Shown: one piece after another, positions 49,374 through 57,147 of the stretch | How the letters are laid out: every line of letters begins with the position of its first letter | Position numbering within the stretch: position 1 is the first letter of the stretch | Assembly (NCBI GenBank): GCA_963715405.1 | Contig: OY970239.1 | Location: forward strand, 1,922,001 to 1,986,000 | Length of the DNA: 64,000 nucleotides | Direction of reading: 5' to 3' | Origin: JALZKA01 sp963715405 | GTDB taxonomy: Bacteria > Actinomycetota > Thermoleophilia > Solirubrobacterales > 70-9 | The notes under the pieces: generated by a model | Told to the model about the DNA's origin: nothing | Databases searched by the model: none | What the model saw: only the letters and a program-made list of their open reading frames with translations | Position numbers and translations under genes: made by a program

Positions 49374-51851
49374 GTGGAACAAGGACTCCATCCAAGGGGC
49401 CTCTCCTCGGACGAGGCGGCACGCAGGCTCGCTGCGCTCGGCGAGCCGCCCGAGCCCTCGAGTCGCTCGGTCTCCTCGATCATCGTGGCGAACGTCTTCA
49501 CGCTCTTCAACGCCATCATCGGCGTCTTCTTCATCCTCATTCTCTCGCTCGGCCTCTGGGCGGACGCGATCTTCGGCTTCATCGCGGCGCTCAACTCCTA
49601 CATCGGCATCCGGCAGGAGCTGAAGGCCAAGGAGACACTCGACGCGCTTGCGCTCCTGGTCGCGCCGAAGGCTCAGGCGATTCGAGACGGCGTGCCGGTG
49701 GACCTCCACGGCGACGAGGTCGTGCCCGGCGACGTGATCCGCGTCGAGCCCGGCGATCAGCTCGTGGCCGACGGCGAGGTGATCCAGTCCCGTGGGCTCA
49801 CGATGGACGAGTCGATGCTCACCGGTGAGTCCGACGGCATCCGCAAGCAGACGCGCGACGAGGTGCTCTCGGGCTCGTTCTGCCTCAACGGCTCGGGCTA
49901 CTACGAGGTAAACGCCGTTCGCGAGGACTCCCACGCCGAGAAGGTGGCGGGCGAGGCGCGCGAGTTCCGCCACCCGCCTTCGCCCCTTCAAGAAGAGGTC
50001 AATCAGGTCATCTGGGCGAACACGATCGTCCTGGTTCCGCTCGGGATCCTCGTCCTCTTTGCGCTGAACGCCCGCGATACCCCGTTTCGGGAGGCCGCCC
50101 AGACGGCGACGGCCGGGCTGGTGACCTTGATCCCCGAGGGGCTCGTCCTGCTCATGAGCGTCACCTTCGCGGTCGCGGCGGTCCGCCTGGCAAAGCAAAA
50201 CACCTTGATACAGCAGATGTCCGCGACCGAATCGCTCGCCGCAGTCGACACGATCTGCGTCGACAAGACCGGCACGCTTACCGACGGCGAGCTGGAGCTG
50301 ATCGAGGTGGTGCCGGCGAACGGCGCCGAGACGGCGGGCGCCGAGCAGGCGCTGGCCCGCTTTGCCGCGTCGGCCGGCGAGCGCAACCGCACGCTTCAGA
50401 CCATCGCCGACAAGTACCCGTCGCGTCCCGAGCGGCCGGTCGCCGAGGTGCCGTTCTCGTCCGCCTGGAAGTGGTCCGGGCTCACCCTGAACGGAGACTC
50501 GGGCGGCCGCACGTCGAGCTACGTGATGGGCGCGCCGGACATCCTGACCGCGAACGGATCGCTGGCGCTTTCGCCCGATCTCCAGGCTTCGCTCGAAGAA
50601 CACACCGCAGCCGGCCGCCGAGTCGTCGCGTTCGCCGAGGCGCCGGGCGCCCTGCCGCAAGACCCAGCGTCGGAGCCGCCTCCGCGCCTCGAGGCTACGG
50701 CGCTCGTTGTCTTGGAGGAGCGGCTGCGGAGTGACGCCGCCGAGACCATCGAGTTCATGCGCTCTCAGGATGTCGATCTGAAGCTGATCTCGGGCGACGC
50801 CCGCTCGACGGTCACCGCCGTCGCGTATGCGATCGGTGTTCCCTCCGACGCGGGTGTCATCGAGGGGCCCGAGCTCCCTGATGACCGTGCAAGCCTGGGC
50901 GACGTCGCGCTCAAGAACACGATCTTCTGCCGCATCACGCCCGAGCAGAAGAAGGCACTCGTCACGGCTCTCGGCGAGCGCGGGCGCTTCACCGCGATGA
51001 TCGGCGACGGCGTGAATGATGTCCCTGCGTTAAAGCAGGCGCGCATGGCAGTCGCCATGGGCTCGGGCTCGCAGGTCACGAAGGGCGTCGCCGACATCGT
51101 GCTCCTGAAAGACCAGTTCTCGATGCTGCCTCGCGCGATCGGCGAAGGCCGCCGCATCGCCCGCAACATCCACCGCCTCGGCCGCCTTTACATGACCAAG
51201 TCTGTCTATGCCGGAAGCCTGATTGCGCTCACCTCGGTCCTGGGCTTCACCTTCCCCTTTCTGCCGCGCCATCTGACGATCGCGGCCTTCCTCACGATCG
51301 GCATCCCATCGTTCGTGCTCGCTCTCGCGCCGAGCGAGGGGCCGCTCTACCGAGGCAGGCTCCTCCGTGCCCTCTTTGCGTTCGCTCTTCCTGCCGGCAT
51401 TGGCATTGCGGTCGCCTCACTGCTGTCGTTCTTCTTCGTCGACAGCCTCGCCGGCGGGACGGTCACCGAGGGGCGGACCGCAGCGACAACGACCCTGATC
51501 GTGCTCGGTCTCTGCTTCATCTTGCTGCTCGAGCGCGGGCCCGGCCGCGAGCACATCACGATCCAGACCTACATGCTCGCCATGATCGCGGGACTGGGGG
51601 CGCTTCTGGCGCTCGCGTTCGCGCTGGAACCGGTGCGCCACTTCTTCGAGCTCGAACTCCTGAGCGCGGCGCAGTGGTTCCTCTCGCTCGTTGCCGTCGC
51701 CGCGGGGCTTCTGATCGCGGGACTCGGCTGGCGCCTCCCGCAGATCCAGGCGCTCGAGGCGACCGAGGAGGACGCGCAGCCGGCCGCAGCCGGGCCGGCG
51801 CCGACTCACCGAGCCCACACCTCGGAGTCTGAGAGAGTGCCGGGCGCATGA
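49374..51851 (+). CDS. P-type cation-transporting ATPase, CtpE-like
   Basis: 825 residues from a GTG. Motifs: actuator MLTGES, phosphorylation D297 in CVDKTGTLTDGE, PEGL in IPEGLVLLMSVTFAVAAVRLAKQN, and hinge GDGVNDVPALKQARMAVAMGSG. Ten membrane helices are expected. PEGL in helix 4 and the overall pattern match mycobacterial CtpE, a calcium-linked P-type ATPase (family knowledge, assigned by eye). A frame open from 49308 offers an alternative ATG. TTAGAT precedes the GTG by 6 nt. It overlaps the pyk start by 4 bp (ATGA). Confidence 0.88.
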   Translation: MEQGLHPRGLSSDEAARRLAALGEPPEPSSRSVSSIIVANVFTLFNAIIGVFFILILSLGLWADAIFGFIAALNSYIGIRQELKAKETLDALALLVAPKAQAIRDGVPVDLHGDEVVPGDVIRVEPGDQLVADGEVIQSRGLTMDESMLTGESDGIRKQTRDEVLSGSFCLNGSGYYEVNAVREDSHAEKVAGEAREFRHPPSPLQEEVNQVIWANTIVLVPLGILVLFALNARDTPFREAAQTATAGLVTLIPEGLVLLMSVTFAVAAVRLAKQNTLIQQMSATESLAAVDTICVDKTGTLTDGELELIEVVPANGAETAGAEQALARFAASAGERNRTLQTIADKYPSRPERPVAEVPFSSAWKWSGLTLNGDSGGRTSSYVMGAPDILTANGSLALSPDLQASLEEHTAAGRRVVAFAEAPGALPQDPASEPPPRLEATALVVLEERLRSDAAETIEFMRSQDVDLKLISGDARSTVTAVAYAIGVPSDAGVIEGPELPDDRASLGDVALKNTIFCRITPEQKKALVTALGERGRFTAMIGDGVNDVPALKQARMAVAMGSGSQVTKGVADIVLLKDQFSMLPRAIGEGRRIARNIHRLGRLYMTKSVYAGSLIALTSVLGFTFPFLPRHLTIAAFLTIGIPSFVLALAPSEGPLYRGRLLRALFAFALPAGIGIAVASLLSFFFVDSLAGGTVTEGRTAATTTLIVLGLCFILLLERGPGREHITIQTYMLAMIAGLGALLALAFALEPVRHFFELELLSAAQWFLSLVAVAAGLLIAGLGWRLPQIQALEATEEDAQPAAAGPAPTHRAHTSESERVPGA

Positions 51852-53281
51852 GCGAGCAACCAGAAGGCATTCGGCGCACGAAGATCGTCGCGACGATCGG
51901 CCCGGCCACGCGATCGGTCGAGACGATGTGCGAGCTCATCCGCTCTGGCGCGGACGTCTTTCGTTTCAACTTCTCTCACGGAACGGAGTCCGACCACGCC
52001 GAGAACGCGGAGATGGCTCGTGAGGCGGCCAAGCTTTGCGGCAAGGAGATCGGCATTCTCGGCGACCTTCCGGGCCCCAAGCTCAGGCTCGGGGACGTCG
52101 CGGGGGGCTTGGTTCAGCTCGAGGCGGATTCGGATTTGACGATCACGACCAGCGACGTCGTGGGCGACGCGACAACGCTTCCCGTGTCGTGGGAGGGCCT
52201 CCCCAAGGCCGTCCGCCAGGACGGCGAGGTGTATCTGGCCGACGGGCGCATCCGCCTCCGGGTGCTGGAGAAGGACGAGACGTCGGTGCGCTGCCGGGTC
52301 GAGGTCGGCGGTGCCGTCGCGTCGCATCAGGGCCTCAACCTGCCCGGCGCAGAGGTGATGCTTCCCTCGGCCGGGCGCGATGACCTCGCTTGGGTCGACT
52401 TCGCGATCGCGCAGGGCATAGACCTCCTCGCGGTTTCGTTCGTGCGGCGCGCCGAGGACCTCGAGCCGGTCGAGCGGCGCATCCGCACGAGCGGGTCGGA
52501 CATCCCCGTGGTCGCGAAGATCGAAAAGCCTCAGGCGGCCGAGCGCGCCGAGTCGATCATCAAGGCGACCACTGCCGGGATCATGGTCGCGCGTGGCGAC
52601 CTGGGGATCGAGCTGCCGCTCGCCCAGGTGCCGAACATCCAGCGCAAGCTGATCGCGCTCGCAGGCAAGCACTCGCGGCCGTGCATCACGGCGACGCAGA
52701 TGCTCGCGTCGATGGTCTCCTCGCCGCGGCCCACTCGCGCCGAGGTCTCCGACGTCGCAAACGCGATCTATCAGGGCACGGACGCAGTGATGCTCTCCGA
52801 GGAGACCGCCATCGGCGAGCATGCCGTCGAGGCGGTGAAGGTCATGGACCGGATCGCCCGCGCCACCGAGCCCGAGCTCCCCTACGCGGACTGGGTCTTC
52901 AACCGCGCCTCGTCCGAGGGCGACGTCGCAGGTTCGGTCGCACGCGCCGCAGTCGGCTCGACCTACACGCTCGGCCTGGCGGCCCTGGTCGTGCCGACCC
53001 GCTCAGGCAGGACGGCCCGCGTCGTTTCTGCACACCGGCCCAAGGTGCCCGTGCTCGCGGTCTCCCCGCGCATCGAGACGGTCCGCCGCCTCAATCTCCT
53101 GTTCGGCGTGCAGTGCGCCATCGCCGAGGAATGGACCGGGATCACGCAGCTCCTCGAGGACTGCTCGCGCCTCGCCCGCGAGACGGGCGTGGCGAAGTCA
53201 GGCGACCTCATCGGCATCACCGCCGGCCTTCCGCGTCAAGAGCTCGGCACGAACCTCTTCGAGGTCCACCGGGTGCCTTAA
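51848..53281 (+). CDS. pyk: Pyruvate kinase
   Basis: 477 residues. RRTKIVATIGPATRSVETMCELIRSGADVFRFNFSHGT is the N-terminal substrate/ATP region, GILGDLPGPKLRLG follows, and the catalytic signature is VVAKIEKPQAAERAESII with IMVARGDLGIELPLAQVPNIQRKLI. The barrel, B domain and C-terminal allosteric domain are all present. It makes pyruvate and ATP from phosphoenolpyruvate in glycolysis. The overlap with the P-type ATPase gene indicates cotranscription. Copy B of the 56-bp two-stem element follows the stop. Confidence 0.95.
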   Translation: MSEQPEGIRRTKIVATIGPATRSVETMCELIRSGADVFRFNFSHGTESDHAENAEMAREAAKLCGKEIGILGDLPGPKLRLGDVAGGLVQLEADSDLTITTSDVVGDATTLPVSWEGLPKAVRQDGEVYLADGRIRLRVLEKDETSVRCRVEVGGAVASHQGLNLPGAEVMLPSAGRDDLAWVDFAIAQGIDLLAVSFVRRAEDLEPVERRIRTSGSDIPVVAKIEKPQAAERAESIIKATTAGIMVARGDLGIELPLAQVPNIQRKLIALAGKHSRPCITATQMLASMVSSPRPTRAEVSDVANAIYQGTDAVMLSEETAIGEHAVEAVKVMDRIARATEPELPYADWVFNRASSEGDVAGSVARAAVGSTYTLGLAALVVPTRSGRTARVVSAHRPKVPVLAVSPRIETVRRLNLLFGVQCAIAEEWTGITQLLEDCSRLARETGVAKSGDLIGITAGLPRQELGTNLFEVHRVP

Positions 53282-53286
53282 TGCCC

Positions 53287-53342
53287 GCCGAGAGTGCGAT
53301 AACGGGACAGGCTGTCCCGCGAAACGACTCTCGGCGCGGAAG
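53287..53342 (+). repeat. 56-bp two-stem element, copy B, between convergent genes
   Basis: Same length and stems as copy A (36999-37054), with loop GGC in place of CAT. It fills the space between the pyk stop and the Rpf-like gene stop, so it may terminate both transcripts. Confidence 0.8.
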
Positions 53343-53801
53343 CTAGCCGCAGACTGGCCAGTGGCCTGCGCCGTCGCGATGCTTCAGCTTGACGGCGACG
53401 ACCGCCTGGGTCTTCCAGTTGTACCTGTCGGCGTGCTTGCCGCCGGGCGACATCGGCGATGTCTTCCAAGTGGGCGTCGAGAACTGGAAGGCGCCGTGGT
53501 AGGTCCCACCGGGGCTGTGAATCTTGGGGTCCCCGCCCGACTCACACTCGCTGGTCTTCTTCGCCCACCGCTTGTCCTTCCTCGAAAACTTGTCCCACGC
53601 AGCCTCGTAGCGGTTGCCGCCTCCGCGGTCGTTGTCTCCGTCGCCGCCACCGTCGCCGCCCGAACCGATCCCGCCGCCTCCGGCGATCGCTGCGCCGGCG
53701 CCGGTCAGGGTAAGCGCGGCGACCAGGGCGCCGGTGGTGATGCCCTTCCGGATCGCTCCGAGAGCACGCACAGAATTGTCTTGGCTTGACGATTGGGTCA
53801 T
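53343..53801 (-). CDS. Exported transglycosylase-like (Rpf-type) protein
   Basis: 152 residues. A signal peptide runs to about AGAAIAGGG, followed by a glycine/aspartate-rich linker and a C-terminal Rpf/transglycosylase domain: YEAAWDKFSRKDKRWAKKTSECESGGDPKI with the catalytic Glu in CESGG, then GGTYHGAFQFSTPTW. Such enzymes cleave peptidoglycan and act in resuscitation or wall turnover. The ATG at 53801 follows a c-di-AMP riboswitch, a common arrangement for actinobacterial rpf genes. Confidence 0.85.
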   Translation of the reverse strand: MTQSSSQDNSVRALGAIRKGITTGALVAALTLTGAGAAIAGGGGIGSGGDGGGDGDNDRGGGNRYEAAWDKFSRKDKRWAKKTSECESGGDPKIHSPGGTYHGAFQFSTPTWKTSPMSPGGKHADRYNWKTQAVVAVKLKHRDGAGHWPVCG

Positions 53802-53811
53802 ACGGCGCTTC

Positions 53812-53943
53812 GGCGCTTGCGGGGTTAGCTGACGGGCTCGCGCCTTGAGCGTGTGGCTCGGCGCTACGCGGCAGATGCCGGCGATTCGCCCCAAAGACTT
53901 GGGTCCCCCGCTCTCCGTGGTATGTGACGGAGATTCAGCAGGA
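53812..53943 (-). promoter_or_regulatory. ydaO/yuaA-type c-di-AMP riboswitch
   Basis: Read on the minus strand, conserved blocks appear in order: CTGAATCTCCGTCACA, GAGCGGGGGACCCAAG, TTTGGGGCGAATCGCC, then GAGCCCGTCAGCTAACCCCG near the 3' end. These match the ydaO consensus (GGGGGACCCA...GGGGYGAATC...CCGTCAGCTAACC). The element ends about 10 nt before the Rpf-like ATG, so it probably controls that gene, turning it off at high c-di-AMP. Exact boundaries are approximate. Confidence 0.88.
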
Positions 53944-53953
53944 AGCTGCGAGC

Positions 53954-53959
53954 ACCCTA
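53954..53959 (-). promoter_or_regulatory. -10 hexamer TAGGGT for riboswitch leader
   Basis: TAGGGT on the minus strand lies about 10 nt before the first conserved riboswitch block, the right place for the leader's transcription start. No good -35 was seen. Confidence 0.45.
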
Positions 53960-54031
53960 GCAGATCGTTTGCGAAATGTGTGCGTTCCGTTAGCGACATC
54001 CTTCTTGTTGTCGGCGTGTCACGCTTGGAAC

Positions 54032-54421
54032 GTGAGCCGTGCAACACAAAATGCCTCTCTTCGGGCGGTCGCGCCGCTCGCGCTCATGGCGCTCATCTTC
54101 TGGGCGTCTTCACAGACAGGTGGCGGCGAGATCCCCGAGTGGGCGCGCGTCGCGGCTCACTTCTCCGAGTACGCGCTGCTCGCCGCGCTGTGGCTGTGGG
54201 CGCTCCACCCGTCGCTCGGCCGCAGCGCGTGGCCGCTGGCGGCCGCGATCTCGATCGCCTACGCCGTCTCCGACGAGGTCCACCAAAGCTTCGTGCCCGG
54301 CCGCTTCTCGGATCCCCTCGACGTCCTCGTCGACTCGCTCGGCGTCGCTACGGCGCTAACGCTGATCTATGCCCGAGGCAGGGCATCGACCCGGGCCACC
54401 CACTCGGAAAGAAGCGGGTAG
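54032..54421 (+). CDS. VanZ-family membrane protein
   Basis: 129 residues. LMALIFWASSQTGGGEIPEWARVAAHFSEYALLAALWLWAL and ISIAYAVSDEVHQSFVPGRFSDPLDVLVDSLGV are the VanZ signature (membrane helices with SDEVHQ and DxxxDxxG). VanZ proteins confer low-level teicoplanin resistance in enterococci; in most bacteria the role is unknown. The last 17 residues (RGRASTRATHSERSG) are read through the glutathione-transferase remnant on the other strand. A GTG at 54032 is chosen; the frame is open further upstream across the riboswitch. Confidence 0.82.
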   Translation: MSRATQNASLRAVAPLALMALIFWASSQTGGGEIPEWARVAAHFSEYALLAALWLWALHPSLGRSAWPLAAAISIAYAVSDEVHQSFVPGRFSDPLDVLVDSLGVATALTLIYARGRASTRATHSERSG

Positions 54422-54486
54422 GCGCCGGCCGGCTTGAGGCAGCGCTCGACGTTGGTCGAGTACGGGATGCAGTGGACCCGGATCAT
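54367..54486 (-). pseudogene. Internally deleted glutathione S-transferase remnant
   Basis: A 39-codon minus-strand frame from ATG 54486: its first part MIRVHCIPYSTNVERC matches the start of actinobacterial glutathione S-transferase-like proteins, and its end LLSEWVARVDALPRA matches their C-terminus. About 170 residues between are missing, so the gene appears to have lost its middle by deletion. The remnant overlaps the 3' end of the VanZ gene on the opposite strand. Confidence 0.6.
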
Positions 54487-54543
54487 GCGCTCAGGCTCTC
54501 ACGCAAAGCCGAGTCCGGCAATTCGAAATCGCCATGGCGACTA

Positions 54544-55455
54544 TCAGCGCGGCTGATCCAGCCCGAAGTCGCCGAACGGCTCGTCGCGCTCGCGAACTGC
54601 CTCCTTGAAGCCGGCCTCCGCCGCTCGCTGCTGGAAGGCGAATCCCTCAGGGGTGTGGCGCGCGATCCCGTCGAAGAACGTGCCGAGGACCTGCGTGGCG
54701 TGGAGTCCCTGCGCGTAGAGCGCTTGGTTCACCAGCAGCTTGTGCATGACGAGCTGGTTCACCGGCACCCGGGCAATCCGCTCCAGGAGCGCCTCGAATC
54801 GGTCGTCGAGCTCGGCTGACGGCGCCGCCTCGATCGCAAGGCCCCATTCGACCGCTTCTGTGCCAGTGAGCGAGTCACCCGTCAAGAGCAGGCGCTTGGC
54901 GCGAGCCGGGCCCACCCGGTGCGCCCAAAGAGCTGTCGTCGGTACGCCCCAGACGCGCGCGGGCGGGTAGCCGATCTTGGCGCGATCCTCGATCACGAGC
55001 AGGTCCGAGCAGAGCGCCATGTCCGTGCCGCCGGCGACGCAGTAGCCGTGCACCTTGCAGACCGTCGGCTTCTCGGAGTGAAAGAGGCTCATGAAGCCGC
55101 GCACGTTTCGCGACATCATCTGGTAGTCGGTGACCGGGTCCCACTGGCCCGCGGGATCGTGATTTCGCGCCATGACGAACGGGTCGATCGGCGATCCCTC
55201 GGGAACCGAATCGTCTTCTCTCAGACCCATTCCCTCCGCTGACTCGACCAGGTCGTAGCCGCCACAAAAGCCGGTGCCGTTTCCGGCGAGGGCGATCACG
55301 TGAACTTCGGGATCGAGATTCGCCTGCTCGACGCATGCAGCGAGCTCGCGGGGCATCGCCGCGGTGATCCCGTTGCCACGCTCGGGCCGGTCGAGGGTGA
55401 TGCGCGCGATTCGCTCGTCGCGCTCGTAGGTCAGCGTGGTGAGGTCTTCAGGCAT
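54544..55455 (-). CDS. Enoyl-CoA hydratase/isomerase (crotonase) family protein
   Basis: 303 residues. LTTLTYERDERIARITLDRPERGNGITAAMPREL, IALAGNGTGFCGGYDLVE (oxyanion hole) and CKVHGYCVAGGTDMALCSDLLV (second oxyanion glycines) fit crotonases. The usual catalytic Glu positions are uncertain, so the reaction is not assigned. GGGGAGGA seven bases upstream fixes the ATG at 55455, whose codon overlaps the divergent LigD-pol ATG in CATG. Confidence 0.87.
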   Translation of the reverse strand: MPEDLTTLTYERDERIARITLDRPERGNGITAAMPRELAACVEQANLDPEVHVIALAGNGTGFCGGYDLVESAEGMGLREDDSVPEGSPIDPFVMARNHDPAGQWDPVTDYQMMSRNVRGFMSLFHSEKPTVCKVHGYCVAGGTDMALCSDLLVIEDRAKIGYPPARVWGVPTTALWAHRVGPARAKRLLLTGDSLTGTEAVEWGLAIEAAPSAELDDRFEALLERIARVPVNQLVMHKLLVNQALYAQGLHATQVLGTFFDGIARHTPEGFAFQQRAAEAGFKEAVRERDEPFGDFGLDQPR

Positions 55456-56551
55456 GGCAACATCCTCCCCCATCGCGGCCAAGAGAGACGACACGACGAT
55501 CGAGGCGGGCGGGCGCGAGGTCCGGATCTCGAGCGCCAGCCGGGTCATCTTCCCCGCCACCGAGCGGACAGGCGAGGTCACGAAGCTTCAGATCGCCGAG
55601 TACTACGTCGCGGTCGGCGACGGGATCATGCGCGCACTCCGCGAGCGCCCGACCACGCTCGAGCGCTGGCCGAAGGGGGTCCACGAGGGGATGACCATCT
55701 CGACGCGCGAGGGCCACAAGGGCGACGCCTTCTACCAAAAGCGGATCCCGAAGGGAGCCCCGGAGTGGGTCGAGACCGCCCGCATCGAGTTTCCCTCCGG
55801 CCGCAGCGCGGACGAGGTCTGCCCGACCGAGCTGGGCGTCGTCGCCTGGTGCGCGCAGATGGGCACGCTCACCTTCCACCCCTGGCCGGTCAGGAGAGCC
55901 GACGTCGATCACCCCGACGAGCTCCGCCTCGACCTCGATCCGCAACCCGGAACGGATTTCGACGACGCCGTCGAGGTCGCGGCGGAGGCAAGGAGCCTCC
56001 TCGGAGAGCTCGAGATCACGGGCTTTCCCAAGACGTCAGGCGGGCGCGGCATCCACATCTACGTGCGGATCGAGCCTCGATGGACCTTCACCGACGTGCG
56101 CCACGCCGCAATCGCGTTCGGCCGCGAGCTCGAGCGCCGCATGCCTGGCCGCGTGACCACGAAGTGGTGGAAGGAGGAGCGCGGCGAGACCGTGTTCGTG
56201 GACTACAACCAGAACGCGCGCGACCGCACGATCGCCTCGCCCTACAGCGTGCGCCCGAAGCCCGGCGCGCCGGTCTCCGCGCCGCTCGAATGGGACGAGC
56301 TGCCGGAGGTCCAGCCTGAGGACTTCACCGTCGAGTCGATGCCGGCGCGCTTCGCCGACGTCGGAGATCGCTTCGCCGGGATCGACGACAAGCACCACTC
56401 GCTGGAGCCTCTCCTCGAGATGTACGAGCGCGACGAAGCGGAGGGCGAAGGCGACATGCCGTATCCGCCCGACTACCCGAAGATGCCGGGCGAGCCCAAG
56501 CGCGTCCAGCCCTCGCGCGATCGCGATCGCAAGAAGCCGACGCAGAGTTAA
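55454..56551 (+). CDS. LigD-type non-homologous end-joining primase-polymerase
   Basis: 365 residues. VRISSASRVIFPATERTGEVTKLQIAEYYVAVGDGIMRAL-type start, RPTTLERWPKGV, FYQKRIPKGAPEW, and the catalytic DLDPQPG with TSGGRGIHIYV are the PolDom (archaeo-eukaryotic primase) motifs of LigD. It lacks the ligase and nuclease domains, so it is a stand-alone polymerase, as with mycobacterial PolD proteins. It would fill gaps or add nucleotides at broken ends together with Ku and a ligase. The ligase gene follows 0.6 kb downstream. The start overlaps the divergent crotonase ATG. Confidence 0.9.
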   Translation: MATSSPIAAKRDDTTIEAGGREVRISSASRVIFPATERTGEVTKLQIAEYYVAVGDGIMRALRERPTTLERWPKGVHEGMTISTREGHKGDAFYQKRIPKGAPEWVETARIEFPSGRSADEVCPTELGVVAWCAQMGTLTFHPWPVRRADVDHPDELRLDLDPQPGTDFDDAVEVAAEARSLLGELEITGFPKTSGGRGIHIYVRIEPRWTFTDVRHAAIAFGRELERRMPGRVTTKWWKEERGETVFVDYNQNARDRTIASPYSVRPKPGAPVSAPLEWDELPEVQPEDFTVESMPARFADVGDRFAGIDDKHHSLEPLLEMYERDEAEGEGDMPYPPDYPKMPGEPKRVQPSRDRDRKKPTQS

Positions 56552-56670
56552 GTGGCGGCGGGACCTTCGCGCGCGAGGTGAGAAAGCAAGCTCGCGCTGC
56601 TTGTGAATAGGATCGCGGCGACTTTGCGGCGTTATGCCGTGGGGGGAAATTGAGATCTAGGAGGGTAAGA

Positions 56671-57060
56671 ATGCGAATCGGCAAATGGATGCTCGCCCTT
56701 ATGGCCCTGCTGGCCTGCGGGCTCATCGCCGCAGGTTGCGGCGATGATGACGAGGACTCAGCGTCGAGCGACGAGCCGGCGGCGACCGAGGAGAGCTCGG
56801 ACACCTCGTCCGACGACACCGAGGCCGAAGGCTCGACGCCCGATGACGTGCTCGCAGCCTGCGAGGAAGCGATCGCGGGCACGCCCGGCGAGGAAGCCGG
56901 CCAGCCCGGATGCGAGGCAGCGGCCGAAGCGTTCGAGCAGTGCCTCACACAGTCCGAGGACATCGAGGACGACGCCTCTAGAGAGACCGCGCTCGCGGCC
57001 TGTCAAGACGCTGCCGATCAAGCGGTGGACGCGCTCAAGGCGGCGCCCACCGGCGGCTGA
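56671..57060 (+). CDS. Small acidic lipoprotein of unknown function
   Basis: 129 residues. MRIGKWMLALMALLACGLIAAGCGDDDE is a lipoprotein signal with lipobox LIAAGC. The mature protein is an acid/serine linker then a helical part with four cysteines (VLAACEEAIAG, QPGCEAAAEAFEQCLTQ, ALAACQDAADQAV), spaced for two disulfides. I do not know the family. AGGAGG six bases upstream sets the ATG at 56671. An intrinsic terminator follows, so it is monocistronic. Confidence 0.72.
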   Translation: MRIGKWMLALMALLACGLIAAGCGDDDEDSASSDEPAATEESSDTSSDDTEAEGSTPDDVLAACEEAIAGTPGEEAGQPGCEAAAEAFEQCLTQSEDIEDDASRETALAACQDAADQAVDALKAAPTGG

Positions 57061-57101
57061 GCCGCACCACAGGCCGTATCGGCCCGCATGACGTAACGGC
57101 T

Positions 57102-57138
57102 GCCGGCCGCTCCTTGAAGGGGCGGCCGGCGTCGTTTT
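57102..57138 (+). terminator. Intrinsic terminator after lipoprotein gene
   Basis: GCCGGCCGCTCC (57102-57113) pairs with GGGGCGGCCGGC (57119-57130), one G-U pair, loop TTGAA, followed by GTCGTTTT. Confidence 0.8.
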
Positions 57139-57147
57139 GCGACGCGC

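Noticed and set aside
48092..49594. Long N-terminal form of the osmolyte ATPase starting at 49594
   Set aside because: The extra residues overlap the divergent P-type ATPase gene and lack ABC homology; a -10 and GTG at 49276 fit better.
53924..54031. VanZ gene starting at 53924
   Set aside because: This upstream part would lie antisense on the c-di-AMP riboswitch; VanZ homology begins after the GTG at 54032.
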